In this document: in pieces, positions 16,178-24,965 of the stretch
Position numbering within the stretch: position 1 is the stretch's first letter
Layout: each line of letters begins with the position of its first letter
Source: Herpetosiphonaceae bacterium
Lineage (GTDB): Bacteria; Chloroflexota; Chloroflexia; Chloroflexales; Herpetosiphonaceae
Length of the DNA stretch: 62,319 bases
Reading direction: 5' to 3'
Assembly: GCA_013538855.1 (NCBI GenBank)
Contig: JABXJS010000245.1
Location: forward strand, 1 to 62,319
The notes under the pieces: generated by a model
Databases searched by the model: none
What the model was told of the DNA's origin: nothing
The model's input: only the letters and a program-made list of their open reading frames with translations
Translations under genes and position numbers: made by a program

Positions 16178-18079
16178 CTAAGCGGTACGTCGTGCGCGCC
16201 ACCACAAGCGTAGACGGGTCATGCCGCCGCGCTGGGCCAACACCCACTCGATCAGCAGCACGATCAGCGCTACCAGTGCCAGCGGCCGCCACCACTCATC
16301 CTTGCCAGCCTGGGCCTGCTCGGTCTCGGTGCTGCCAACGACACCACCACCAGCTTGAGCGATATCAAGCACGGGCACTGGATTGATGGTGGCCTCGCTT
16401 TCGCTGTAGGCATTGACCACATAGCGCTGTGTGTTAACAACGCCGCCTGCGCCGTGAAGTTCCACGGTGTAGATGCCAGCCTGACTGACCTGTGCAGCGT
16501 CGAGGGTTGCGCTACCCTGACGAGGCTCAAGCTCGACCGTAGCGCCGTTGGGCAGCGTCACGCGCACCTGCTCCACATCGCTGGTGACAGAAATATTCAG
16601 CGCCTGGTTGGGTGCGATAAAGGCGGATTCGCCGCCGCTGCCAGGGGCTAAATAGCCAACGAGATTGGCCATCAGCACCGGAAAGGCAATATTAAGCGGC
16701 AGATCGGAGTCGTGCAGGTCGAAGCCCAAAATGGCGATGCGGCGTCCGTCAACTTCGCCTGCGATTAACAGCGGCCCGCTGGAGCTGTCGATCACGGTGT
16801 GTGCCCATGGGGCATTTTCAACATGCACCGAGCGCAAAATATTCACTTCGCCTAGCTCAATGCCGCGCAGCAGCGGCTCCTCGGTGAGGCTTGGGCGCGG
16901 CACAGGCTGATCGAGCACGCCGGTCACCGAAAAGTACGCGGTTGAGCGGTAGGGCGCGATGATCAACAAATTGCCCTCTGGCAGCGGGTCCGGCAGGCTT
17001 GCATCTAGCACAGTCAGCATCGGCGTATCGGTGAACGCCGCCGTCTCGGTGAGATAGGCTGTCACCGCAACACGTGGCATCAGGCCCAGCACGGTGGCCA
17101 AGAAGCGGTTGCCAGGCGTCACGAGGCGCACGGGAATTGGGTCATTGGAGGGGCGCACAGCCCAGGCCTGATCGTCGCTTGGCAGCGCATCGGTGCCATC
17201 GAGATACACGTGCGCGATCTGCGTGCTGGCGGGCACATCGACATTGATGGTCTGATCCTGGCCTGGCGGCAGCTCGATGTCGTAGGCGTTGAACAGGGTG
17301 CCGTCAAGCTCCACCACGAGGCGGCGCACAACGCGCTCGGCACCATTGTTGCGCACACGGGCGAAGAATGTCAGCGCGCCAGGCGCTAGCTCGTTGAGCG
17401 TCACTGCCGCGATCGCCTGGTTATTGGCTGATTCGCCAAGTGGAAAAAAGCGAATCTTGGCCGGAATCGTGGTGCTGGTCGGCACAGTGACCTGACCATC
17501 GGATAAAATCGCCACCTCCGAGTCGGTCTCACGGGCGGCGAGCGCTCCAGCGAGGCTGAGGGCTTGGCTCATATCCGAGCCGCCTCCCAGGCGCAGTTGA
17601 ATACCATTGATTGCGTTGCGCAGCTCGCGGCGATCGTTGGTCGCGGCGGCGGGCACATCGAGCTCACCGCCGATGGCCATCACAGTGGCGCGTGCCCCAT
17701 CCGGCAGCTGGTCGATCAGGCGGATGGCTTCGGACTTCGCCCGCTCCAGGCGTGTGGGATCGGCATCGACTGCGCCCATTGATGCTGAGCGGTCAATAAT
17801 CAGAATCAAGTTCTTGCCGCTGACGCCAGCGGTCTTGAAGAACGGTCGGGCGAGCGCCGGCGCCAGCAGGAGTGCAGCCAGCAGCTGGAGCCACATCAGC
17901 CAGTTATTGCGCAGCCGCTGCCAAGGCGCATTTGCCTCGACATCGCGCACCAGCTGCTGCCACAAAAAGGTCGAGGAGACGGTGCGTTCTTCGCGGCGCA
18001 GGCGCAAGATGTAGAGGGTGACAATCCCTGCCATCACCGCAGCGCCCAGCCCTAACATCAGTGGAGCGAGTAATCCCAT
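16178..18079 (-). CDS. BatA-type membrane protein with vWA domain
   Basis: The 633-residue product begins with a BatA-type N-terminal membrane segment (MGLLAPLMLGLGAAVMAGIV and a second helix LQLLAALLLAPALA). A vWA domain follows with MIDAS DRSAS (96-100) and AILSDGQV. A long extracytoplasmic beta-rich region comes next, then a C-terminal membrane helix (LALVALIVLLIEWVLA). The arrangement matches vWA proteins in MoxR operons (Bat-like). The ligand is unknown. The gene lies nine bases downstream of the DUF58 gene and 11 bases before the two-vWA gene, in one transcription unit. Confidence 0.9.
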   Translation of the reverse strand: MGLLAPLMLGLGAAVMAGIVTLYILRLRREERTVSSTFLWQQLVRDVEANAPWQRLRNNWLMWLQLLAALLLAPALARPFFKTAGVSGKNLILIIDRSASMGAVDADPTRLERAKSEAIRLIDQLPDGARATVMAIGGELDVPAAATNDRRELRNAINGIQLRLGGGSDMSQALSLAGALAARETDSEVAILSDGQVTVPTSTTIPAKIRFFPLGESANNQAIAAVTLNELAPGALTFFARVRNNGAERVVRRLVVELDGTLFNAYDIELPPGQDQTINVDVPASTQIAHVYLDGTDALPSDDQAWAVRPSNDPIPVRLVTPGNRFLATVLGLMPRVAVTAYLTETAAFTDTPMLTVLDASLPDPLPEGNLLIIAPYRSTAYFSVTGVLDQPVPRPSLTEEPLLRGIELGEVNILRSVHVENAPWAHTVIDSSSGPLLIAGEVDGRRIAILGFDLHDSDLPLNIAFPVLMANLVGYLAPGSGGESAFIAPNQALNISVTSDVEQVRVTLPNGATVELEPRQGSATLDAAQVSQAGIYTVELHGAGGVVNTQRYVVNAYSESEATINPVPVLDIAQAGGGVVGSTETEQAQAGKDEWWRPLALVALIVLLIEWVLAQRGGMTRLRLWWRARRTA

Positions 18080-18088
18080 GCCTGATTC

Positions 18089-18970
18089 CTATCGCAACAG
18101 TTGGCGCTCGCGGAGCACCGAGACCAGTAGCGTGTCGAGCGGCAGCGTGGTTTCTACAAAAATGTAGTTGATACCGCGCGCATTGCAGAAAGTCTCGACC
18201 TCTTGACGCCAAGCGTACAGTCGTTCAACGTAGCGCTGGAGCAGATCAAGGTCGGCGCTGACATCAACGCCGTCACCGCCCTCGACATCCAGCAGCTTAA
18301 GATCGCCCTCCAGCGGTGGGTTTAGCTCATCGGGGGCGAGGATATGCATCAGCGTAATCTCAAATGGCCGGCGGCTCAGCGTGCGCAGCGCCTCCTCCCA
18401 GTCGGGAGTGAGCAGGTCGGTGCACAGCAGGAGCGGGCCAGCGACACGGGTTGTTTGCACATAGCGCTGACATGCGTCAACAAGGTTGGTTGGCCCCTGG
18501 CCCTGCAGCTGGCTGAGGAAGCGAAACAGCGGCACTACGCCGGCGCGCCCGCGCTGGGCTGGCAGGCGCGTGGCGTTGCCGCCAAACGCCTGCACACGGG
18601 CGCGATCTAGCCCGCCCAGCGCGATGTAGCCCATTGCTCCCGCGAGCTGCGCCGCGTAGCGCAGCTTATTTGGCTCGCCCCAGTCCATTGAGGCGCTGGA
18701 GTCGATCAATAGATGCAGGGTGATCTCTTCCTCGGCCACAAAGAGCTTGAGAAAAAACTTCTCGAGGCGGGCATACAGGTTCCAGTCGATCTGCCGGAAG
18801 TCGTCGCCAGCGGTGTAGGGCTTGAAATCGGCGTACTCAATCGACGAGCCACGGCGTGGTGAGCGGCGCTCGCCTTGCATTTGACCAACCGTGCTGCGTC
18901 GTGTGAGCAGCACAAGCCGGTCAAGCTGTTTTAGAAACGCTGGCTCAAACAAGCCGCCGACATCACTCAT
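18089..18970 (-). CDS. DUF58-domain protein (vWA-like, MoxR partner)
   Basis: This is a soluble 293-residue protein. The DUF58 signature is clear: GERRSPRRGSSIEYADFKPY, then GDDFRQIDWNLYAR. The vWA-like MIDAS LLIDSSASMDWG is also present. DUF58 proteins are constant neighbours of MoxR AAA+ ATPases, and the pair is thought to act in assembly or metal insertion of partner proteins. The ATG at 18970 overlaps the end of the upstream DsbA-like gene by eight bases (ATGAGTGA). Longer readings would overlap that gene by over 100 bases and are rejected. Confidence 0.92.
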   Translation of the reverse strand: MSDVGGLFEPAFLKQLDRLVLLTRRSTVGQMQGERRSPRRGSSIEYADFKPYTAGDDFRQIDWNLYARLEKFFLKLFVAEEEITLHLLIDSSASMDWGEPNKLRYAAQLAGAMGYIALGGLDRARVQAFGGNATRLPAQRGRAGVVPLFRFLSQLQGQGPTNLVDACQRYVQTTRVAGPLLLCTDLLTPDWEEALRTLSRRPFEITLMHILAPDELNPPLEGDLKLLDVEGGDGVDVSADLDLLQRYVERLYAWRQEVETFCNARGINYIFVETTLPLDTLLVSVLRERQLLR

Positions 18971-19654
18971 TGGCCGAATCCTGTAGGCCCTCGATTGCCG
19001 AGGCGAAGCGCGGCAGTGACTGTGCGCCGCGAATATAGTACTTGCCAATAAAGAAGCTTGGGGTTGCATCAGCGCCAAGCGACTGCGCCTCTAGCGACTC
19101 CGCATCGACCTGCTTGCGCATCGCTGGATCGGCTTGGCACTCCTTGAAGGCTGCAACATCAAGGCCAAGCAGCTCGGCGTAGCGGGCGAAATAGTCAGGC
19201 GCGGTATCTGGATCGGCGCTCCAGGCATTTGCCCGCTCAAAGAGCATATCGTGCATTGCCCAGAACTGATCTTGCTTGGCGGCGCAGAGGCCGGCGACAC
19301 CGGCGGCGGGGGCGGCGAGATGCTCGGGCACAGCAATGTAGTTCCGGAAAACGTAGCGCACCTGTCCGGTCTCCACGTACTGCTTGATCAGCTCGGGGTA
19401 GACGGTTTGCTCGTGCTGCTGACAGAAGGGGCACTGGAAATCGCTATACTCGATCAGCGTGACTGGCGCGTTGGGATCGCCTTGTGCGCGCGGATCATCG
19501 GCCGGGATGGTCGGCAGGTCTCCGGTGGTGGAGGGCAGATTGACAGCGCGCTTAAGCTCGATTGTCGGCCGTGCCGTCGGCGGCTGTGTTTCAAGCGATC
19601 CGCAGGCAGCCAGCACAACCATGAGCACCAGCAGAGGTATTCCACGACGTTGCA

Positions 19655-19655
<1 letters not shown>
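18963..19655 (-). CDS. DsbA-like thiol oxidoreductase lipoprotein
   Basis: The 230-residue exported lipoprotein has a signal peptide with lipobox LAAC (Cys18). After a linker comes a thioredoxin fold of the DsbA/Com1 type. The redox site is CPFC (75-78) in EYSDFQCPFCQQHE, and the cis-Pro region is GADATPSFFIG. It should oxidise or shuffle disulfides outside the membrane. Its position inside a MoxR/vWA operon is notable. The start shares a base with the MoxR stop (TAATG), and its end overlaps the DUF58 gene, so expression is tightly coupled. It may fold the extracytoplasmic parts of the vWA proteins, which is an inference. Confidence 0.9.
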
Positions 19656-20644
<989 letters not shown>

Positions 20645-20705
20645 GGGTACCCTTTCAACATGTTTGCGGGTGGGGAGTACAAAAGCGGCGTGTATGATCA
20701 AAGAG

Positions 20706-20737
20706 GCATCAACGCCCCTCTTCTGACGTTGATGCCT
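20706..20737 (-). terminator. Hairpin between the 66-aa membrane protein gene and moxR
   Basis: A perfect 10-bp inverted repeat (GGCATCAACG, 20706-20715, and complement at 20728-20737) has a 12-nt loop and, on the minus strand, is followed by TCTTTGAT. It may end the upstream transcript or attenuate read-through into moxR. Confidence 0.6.
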
Positions 20738-20790
20738 AGCATAGCGTGCGTAGCTGCGCCGTAGGCGGCTCAACCATCTAAGCCCCTAGA

Positions 20791-20991
20791 CTACATAAAC
20801 ACAGCGAGCTGTGCTGTATAGACCACAAGGGCAATGGTGGTGAGCAAAAAGCCCATCCAGCTTAGCGCTGTCAGCGCAAATGTTATGGTCATGGTGCGAT
20901 GACTAATGTTGTACCGGCGTGCACCGACAGTCAGAGTCATGATGCCCATCACGAGCAAGGTGATGAACCCACATTCCAATGCCAGAAACAT
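20791..20991 (-). CDS. Small membrane protein with two helices, unknown
   Basis: This gene encodes 66 residues starting MFLALECGFITLLVMG. Two hydrophobic segments (about residues 3-21 and 34-62) are joined by a short basic loop (GARRYNISHR). The SD AAGGAGG is full-length but only three bases from the ATG. I do not recognise the family. It lies between the Gln-Asn-Gly repeat protein and moxR on the same strand, 64 bases after the former, so it is probably a membrane component of the same locus. Confidence 0.65.
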   Translation of the reverse strand: MFLALECGFITLLVMGIMTLTVGARRYNISHRTMTITFALTALSWMGFLLTTIALVVYTAQLAVFM

Positions 20992-21055
20992 AGTCCTCCT
21001 TATTGTGTGGCGGCACGATGGAGCCTACACAGCTAGTTTTCCGCCACAAACCAGC

Positions 21056-22846
21056 TTACTGATCGAGTTGATCAAAGTAGGAGCGAATTAATTCTTTCAT
21101 TTGTGGGGCGATATACCCGCTATCAACAGCCCGCCCCGCTGACTCACGATAGCCTGGATCGACTTGATTATAGGGCACCTGCGAGCCATTGGGTAGGCCG
21201 GGGCCTGTGGTATTGCCCGGCAAGTTCGGTGCCGAGCCACTTTGGCCAGGCTGGCCCTGGATATTGGTGGGGTTGTTGGGATCCCCAGGCTTCCATGGCT
21301 GATAGACGAGTCCTTTGTCGTTGCCAGTGCCAGGGAAGTTTTGGTCATTGCGGCCTGAGCGGTTAATGTTGCCGCTGCCATTGCTGGTATTTTGCCCCAG
21401 GTTGCCCCCGTTGGCTCCACCGCCTTGGCCCTGCCCTTGACCTTGGCCCTGCCCCTGGCCTTGCCCCTGGCCTTGCCCCTGCCCTTGCCCATTCTGACCA
21501 TTTTGGCCGTTTTGACCGTTTTGGCCGTTTTGACCATTCTGGCCATTCTGACCGTTTTGACCGTTCTGGCCGTTTTGACCGTTCTGGCCATTCTGACCGT
21601 TTTGACCGTTCTGGCCGTTCTGGCCGTTCTGGCCGTTTTGACCGTTCTGGCCGTTTTGACCGTTCTGGTCATTCTGGCCATTCTGGCCATTCTGGGCAAC
21701 CTGCTGGCTATTTTGACCATTTTGAGCTGTCTCTGTGCGTGTTTGCTGCACAGAGCTGAGCGCCTGACCAACAGCTTGCTGATCACGAATTTGCTGCGCA
21801 CTCTGGCCGGCCTGCTGGCTCGCCTGCTGTAGGGCCTGCTGGGCTTCGCTGACATTGCCGTTGCGGAGGGCATCGGCGGCTTGGCGCAGCTGTTCGGCGA
21901 GGGCAGGATCGGTGGCGGCGGCGCGGTTGGCCTGCTCCTCCAACGTTTTGGCCAAATTTTCGCGCTCTTGCTGGCTCAGATTGTTAAGATCATCGGCTGT
22001 TTTTTGCAGCTCCTCGGCGGCTTTTTCAGGGTCTTGGCGCTGTGGCGACTGCTCGCCACGGGCATTTTGCAGCGCACGGGCGATCTCCTCAAGTGAGGCG
22101 CGGCGTGCGCCGGAGCGTGAGTCAAGCCGATTGCGCAGCTGCTGCTCGGTGCGGGACAGGCGGGCGAGGGCATCCTCGCGGGTCGCTGTATTTTCACGAA
22201 GATCGCGGGATAGCTCGGCTAGCTGGCGCTCAAGCTCGGCGCGCTCTTCTGGAGATAACGTTTGATCTTTGGCGATTTCGGCTTTGGTGGCGTCGATGCG
22301 CTCAGCGGCCTGCTGTAGCTCGGTCTGGAGGGCGGCCTGCTCAGCGAGAGCGGCCTGCTGCGGATTTTCCAAGAACGCGCCGAGGCCGCCGAGCAGCAGA
22401 AACAGCGCGGCAACCAGCACCCAGCGTCGTTCCCGCTGCGGCGGTGCAAGGGGAATGTGCTTCGGTGTGGTTGCCCGCGCTGTGGCCATTGCGTCAGCGT
22501 ACTGAATATCGACCAGCGGCCCTTCGGCAGCTGTTTGTGATAGCTCAAGGGCGGTTGATAGCCGTTCGCGCAGATCGAGCGACAGATCGCTGCGTTGAGC
22601 GACCCGCTGAGGTGATTGCGGGCGGAGGAAAACAACAAGCAGCCCGATCAACCAAACCCCAAAAGGAACCAGCGACCATGCTGTCCAGTGTGGAATAGGC
22701 CACAGGCGACCAGCCCCCTGGATAAGCGCAAAGCCCAGCGTCGCTAGCCAGAACGTTCGTCCTGCCCACCGCAGTGTGTCGGCAAGCCGTAAACGACGCC
22801 CAAATGGGCGCAACAAGTGCAGAATTTCCGTGCGCGTCCCAGCCAT
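21056..22846 (-). CDS. Membrane coiled-coil protein with Gln-Asn-Gly / Gly-Gln repeat tract
   Basis: The 596-residue protein has three membrane segments near the N-terminus (about 30-48, 56-75 and 143-161). A long Glu/Gln/Ala/Arg-rich coiled coil follows (about 160-340), then a low-complexity tract of more than 20 QNG units and about a dozen GQ units (roughly 384-475). A Pro/Gly/Asn-rich tail ends in MKELIRSYFDQLDQ. I choose ATG 22846, seven bases from AAGGAG; the other ATG at 22852 is only one base from it. No enzyme motif is seen. The architecture resembles DUF4175-type proteins found next to MoxR/vWA genes. The repeat tract suggests a flexible surface linker. Confidence 0.85.
   Translation of the reverse strand: MAGTRTEILHLLRPFGRRLRLADTLRWAGRTFWLATLGFALIQGAGRLWPIPHWTAWSLVPFGVWLIGLLVVFLRPQSPQRVAQRSDLSLDLRERLSTALELSQTAAEGPLVDIQYADAMATARATTPKHIPLAPPQRERRWVLVAALFLLLGGLGAFLENPQQAALAEQAALQTELQQAAERIDATKAEIAKDQTLSPEERAELERQLAELSRDLRENTATREDALARLSRTEQQLRNRLDSRSGARRASLEEIARALQNARGEQSPQRQDPEKAAEELQKTADDLNNLSQQERENLAKTLEEQANRAAATDPALAEQLRQAADALRNGNVSEAQQALQQASQQAGQSAQQIRDQQAVGQALSSVQQTRTETAQNGQNSQQVAQNGQNGQNDQNGQNGQNGQNGQNGQNGQNGQNGQNGQNGQNGQNGQNGQNGQNGQNGQNGQNGQNGQNGQGQGQGQGQGQGQGQGQGQGQGGGANGGNLGQNTSNGSGNINRSGRNDQNFPGTGNDKGLVYQPWKPGDPNNPTNIQGQPGQSGSAPNLPGNTTGPGLPNGSQVPYNQVDPGYRESAGRAVDSGYIAPQMKELIRSYFDQLDQ
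21424..21695 (-). repeat. Coding tandem repeat (9-bp QNG and 6-bp GQ units)
   Basis: Imperfect 9-bp units CAR-AAY-GGY, then 6-bp units encoding Gly-Gln, are tandemly arrayed inside the coiled-coil protein gene. Third-base variation between units suggests age or selection, but the tract is a likely site of slippage and length change. Confidence 0.85.
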
Positions 22847-22892
22847 AACCATGCTCCTTGAGGTTGCCTAGCGCGCATTATACACGATGCGC

Positions 22893-22991
22893 CTAGAGAC
22901 CTGTACCGCTGATCAAAATATACAACAATGGCGCGCCCAATAAAACCATCAGGAATAAAACCACCGAGACTTTATCCGACACCCGTTCCAT
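22893..22991 (-). CDS. 32-residue single-helix membrane peptide
   Basis: ATG 22991 opens a 32-codon frame ending in TAG at 22893-22895. GGAGGG (plus positions 22997-23002) lies five bases upstream, a strong SD. The peptide starts MERVSDKVSV, then runs into a hydrophobic helix (VVLFLMVLLGAPLLYILI) and ends SGTGL. The short charged N-terminus and single helix are typical of small membrane regulators or subunits. It lies 46 bases upstream of the coiled-coil repeat protein on the same strand and is probably the first gene of the MoxR/vWA locus. The family is not recognised. Confidence 0.6.
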   Translation of the reverse strand: MERVSDKVSVVLFLMVLLGAPLLYILISGTGL

Positions 22992-23123
22992 AGCTGCCCT
23001 CCAAAGTTGTGATGTGCTTTAGACGCCAGTGGCTTGTAAAAGGTTCCCTTTTAAGGTAACAATCTACGTTGGCGCTGCGAATGATGCTACACTGATGAAT
23101 CCGTGATGTCCACTACTTTCCAG

Positions 23124-23129
23124 TATAAT
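23124..23129 (+). promoter_or_regulatory. Candidate -10 element for the FKBP gene
   Basis: A perfect TATAAT lies 36 bases before the GTG start of the FKBP lipoprotein gene. No convincing -35 is present at 16-18 bp, so the promoter may be activator-dependent or the match may be chance. Confidence 0.4.
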
Positions 23130-23164
23130 GAGCGCGTTAACGGTCTCTAGCAGGAGAATGGCTT

Positions 23165-23737
23165 GTGAAACGACGGAACGTTAAGCAGTATGTGTGCCAC
23201 ACGCTGGCACTGGGGGCAGTGTGCCTGTTGGCAGGCTGCGGTGAAATTATCGGTCCTGGTGATAGCACGGCAATCAGTGGCAGCGAGCAGGATGTGTCGC
23301 AATCCGAGGTGCTGAGCACGCCAACGATTGGCGCTGCTGTGCCGACGCCAGAGGTGGTGGCTGGGCCTGTACCAACAATTGCTGGCAACCCAGAGCCAAC
23401 CACAACGGCGTCGGGCTTGCAGTACATCGATATCGCCGAGGGTGAAGGAACGCCTGCGGCCGCTGGCAGCAACGTGCAAGTGTTCTACGTTGGCTACCTG
23501 CCCAGTGGGGAAATTTTCGATCAGCTTCGGCCCGACTCCGGCCGTGATCCATTTACGCTTAAACTTGGCCAAGGCTCGGTTATTCCCGGCTGGGAGGAAG
23601 GTCTTCAGGGCATGAAGCCCGGTGGCAAGCGACGGCTGATTATCCCGCCGGAGCTAGGCTATGGTGCGCAGGCGATTGGCAGCATTCCGCCGAACTCAAC
23701 ACTTATTTTTGATGTAGATATGGTGAGCGTCAAGTAG
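23165..23737 (+). CDS. FKBP-type peptidyl-prolyl isomerase lipoprotein
   Basis: The 190-residue lipoprotein (lipobox LLAGC) has a Thr/Pro linker and one FKBP domain (about 80-190), which isomerises Xaa-Pro bonds outside the membrane. The domain is typical: ASGLQYIDIAEGEGTPAAAG, VFYVGYLPSGEIFD, VIPGWEEGLQGMKPGGKRRL and PPELGYGAQAIGSIPPNSTL. The GTG at 23165 follows CAGGAGAA. Its last eight bases overlap the 3' end of the convergent glpB-like gene. Together with the PpiC-type and DsbA-like lipoproteins, it adds to a set of extracytoplasmic folding helpers in this window. Confidence 0.93.
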   Translation: MKRRNVKQYVCHTLALGAVCLLAGCGEIIGPGDSTAISGSEQDVSQSEVLSTPTIGAAVPTPEVVAGPVPTIAGNPEPTTTASGLQYIDIAEGEGTPAAAGSNVQVFYVGYLPSGEIFDQLRPDSGRDPFTLKLGQGSVIPGWEEGLQGMKPGGKRRLIIPPELGYGAQAIGSIPPNSTLIFDVDMVSVK

Positions 23738-24965
23738 CTGCGCTCGCCGCCCAGCCTGTTGCTAGGGCGATGCCGTTTAGGCAGCGCTGACGAATAAAGT
23801 CGGCCTGCCCAAGCGCGGCTCCAGCAACGCGCACATTTATGGCAACCACGCTGTTATCGGCAGCGAGCGGCTGCCAAGCAGCGTTGACCGCGATCCCTGC
23901 CTGGAAGACCAGGTGGGGATCGTCTGCATGGGGGGCGAACCAGTCGGCGCGCTGGGGTGGCTGCACGAGTGGCAGGTCGAGCGCTGTTTCACGCAGCAAG
24001 TTGGGGTAGTCGGCGCGGAAACCGCCGCCAGCGATGCCGCCGGTGGCGAGGATGAACTGGTCGGCGCTGTGGCGCTGCTCACGGGCGGCGGCCTTGGTCC
24101 AGACAGCGCGCAGCCGTTGGCCCTCCCACTCGCCGCGCACAACCTCGGCGTTGATTTGGAGGCGGCCGCCGGCCTGCTCAAAGGCATGGCGCAGGATGCG
24201 CTCTAGGCGCAAGCCTGGCACAACCGTTGGGAGGGTGGGGATTTCGGCGATCCGCGCGCCGCTCAGCTCCTGTAGCTCGCTGACGACGCTGAGTGCGTGA
24301 TCTACGCCCAGCACAGCGGGCAGCAAGATGATCTGTGCGCTGCCGCGGATGGCGCGCAGCTGCTGCCCGACAGCCGCACGGAAGTCAGGTCGCTCGAACA
24401 AGCGCGACAGGTGGTTGGTTGTGAAATCGCGTGTGCGCTCAGTCGGCGGCATCGTCAGATAGACCGGTCGCGCATCGATGCCCTGCTCGACCAGGCGCGT
24501 GGCGAGCAAGGGCGGGTAGAAGTCGCGTAGCTCGCGGAAGCCGGCCACCAGCACCGAGGCGTGCTGCAGATTGTTGCGCTCTGCGGCAACCATCGTGAGC
24601 GGCAGCAGCGCGGCGGCCGTCCACGTGCCAATCGCTGTTGGCAGCAGGACGCTGCGATTGGGGCTGCCGACGAGCGGGTAGCCAGCAGCACTGGCCTGCG
24701 CTTGCAGCCATGTGCAGGCGCGCTCGATAGCAGCCTGCGTCAGCAGGCTATAGGGATGTGGTGATTGCAGCACTTGAATCGCGCTGAGCGGGTTGGCCGC
24801 TGGCCACAGATCAATACAGCCATTGGTCCATGACAGCGACCCTAAGCCCTTGGCTAGCAGGAGCGTTTGTGCTCCGGCCTGCTGTTGGCGCAGGGCCGCG
24901 ACCAAGCCTGCTAGCCCCGCCCCAATCACAATCGTTGTTACTCCGTGCGTTTCGCCGCTTCCCAC
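23730..24965 (-). CDS. glpB: GlpB-like anaerobic glycerol-3-phosphate dehydrogenase subunit B
   Basis: The 411-residue flavoprotein-like product has an N-terminal dinucleotide-binding loop (VIGAGLAGLVAAL), then LGSLSWTNGCIDLWP, which matches the GlpB family's small-residue block. A C-terminal FAD region (FILATGGIAGGGFRADY) is also present. Its length is that of GlpB. In GlpABC complexes GlpB links the dehydrogenase GlpA to the Fe-S subunit GlpC, but neither gene is in this window. The GTG start at 24965 overlaps the end of the MazG gene by 28 bases and has AGGAGG about ten bases upstream. A later GTG in VIGAG is possible but would cut the nucleotide-binding strand. Confidence 0.82.
   Translation of the reverse strand: MGSGETHGVTTIVIGAGLAGLVAALRQQQAGAQTLLLAKGLGSLSWTNGCIDLWPAANPLSAIQVLQSPHPYSLLTQAAIERACTWLQAQASAAGYPLVGSPNRSVLLPTAIGTWTAAALLPLTMVAAERNNLQHASVLVAGFRELRDFYPPLLATRLVEQGIDARPVYLTMPPTERTRDFTTNHLSRLFERPDFRAAVGQQLRAIRGSAQIILLPAVLGVDHALSVVSELQELSGARIAEIPTLPTVVPGLRLERILRHAFEQAGGRLQINAEVVRGEWEGQRLRAVWTKAAAREQRHSADQFILATGGIAGGGFRADYPNLLRETALDLPLVQPPQRADWFAPHADDPHLVFQAGIAVNAAWQPLAADNSVVAINVRVAGAALGQADFIRQRCLNGIALATGWAASAAT

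Noticed and set aside
21424-21695. CRISPR-like array
   Set aside because: The repeats are 6-9 bp, have no spacers and keep a reading frame within a long coding sequence.
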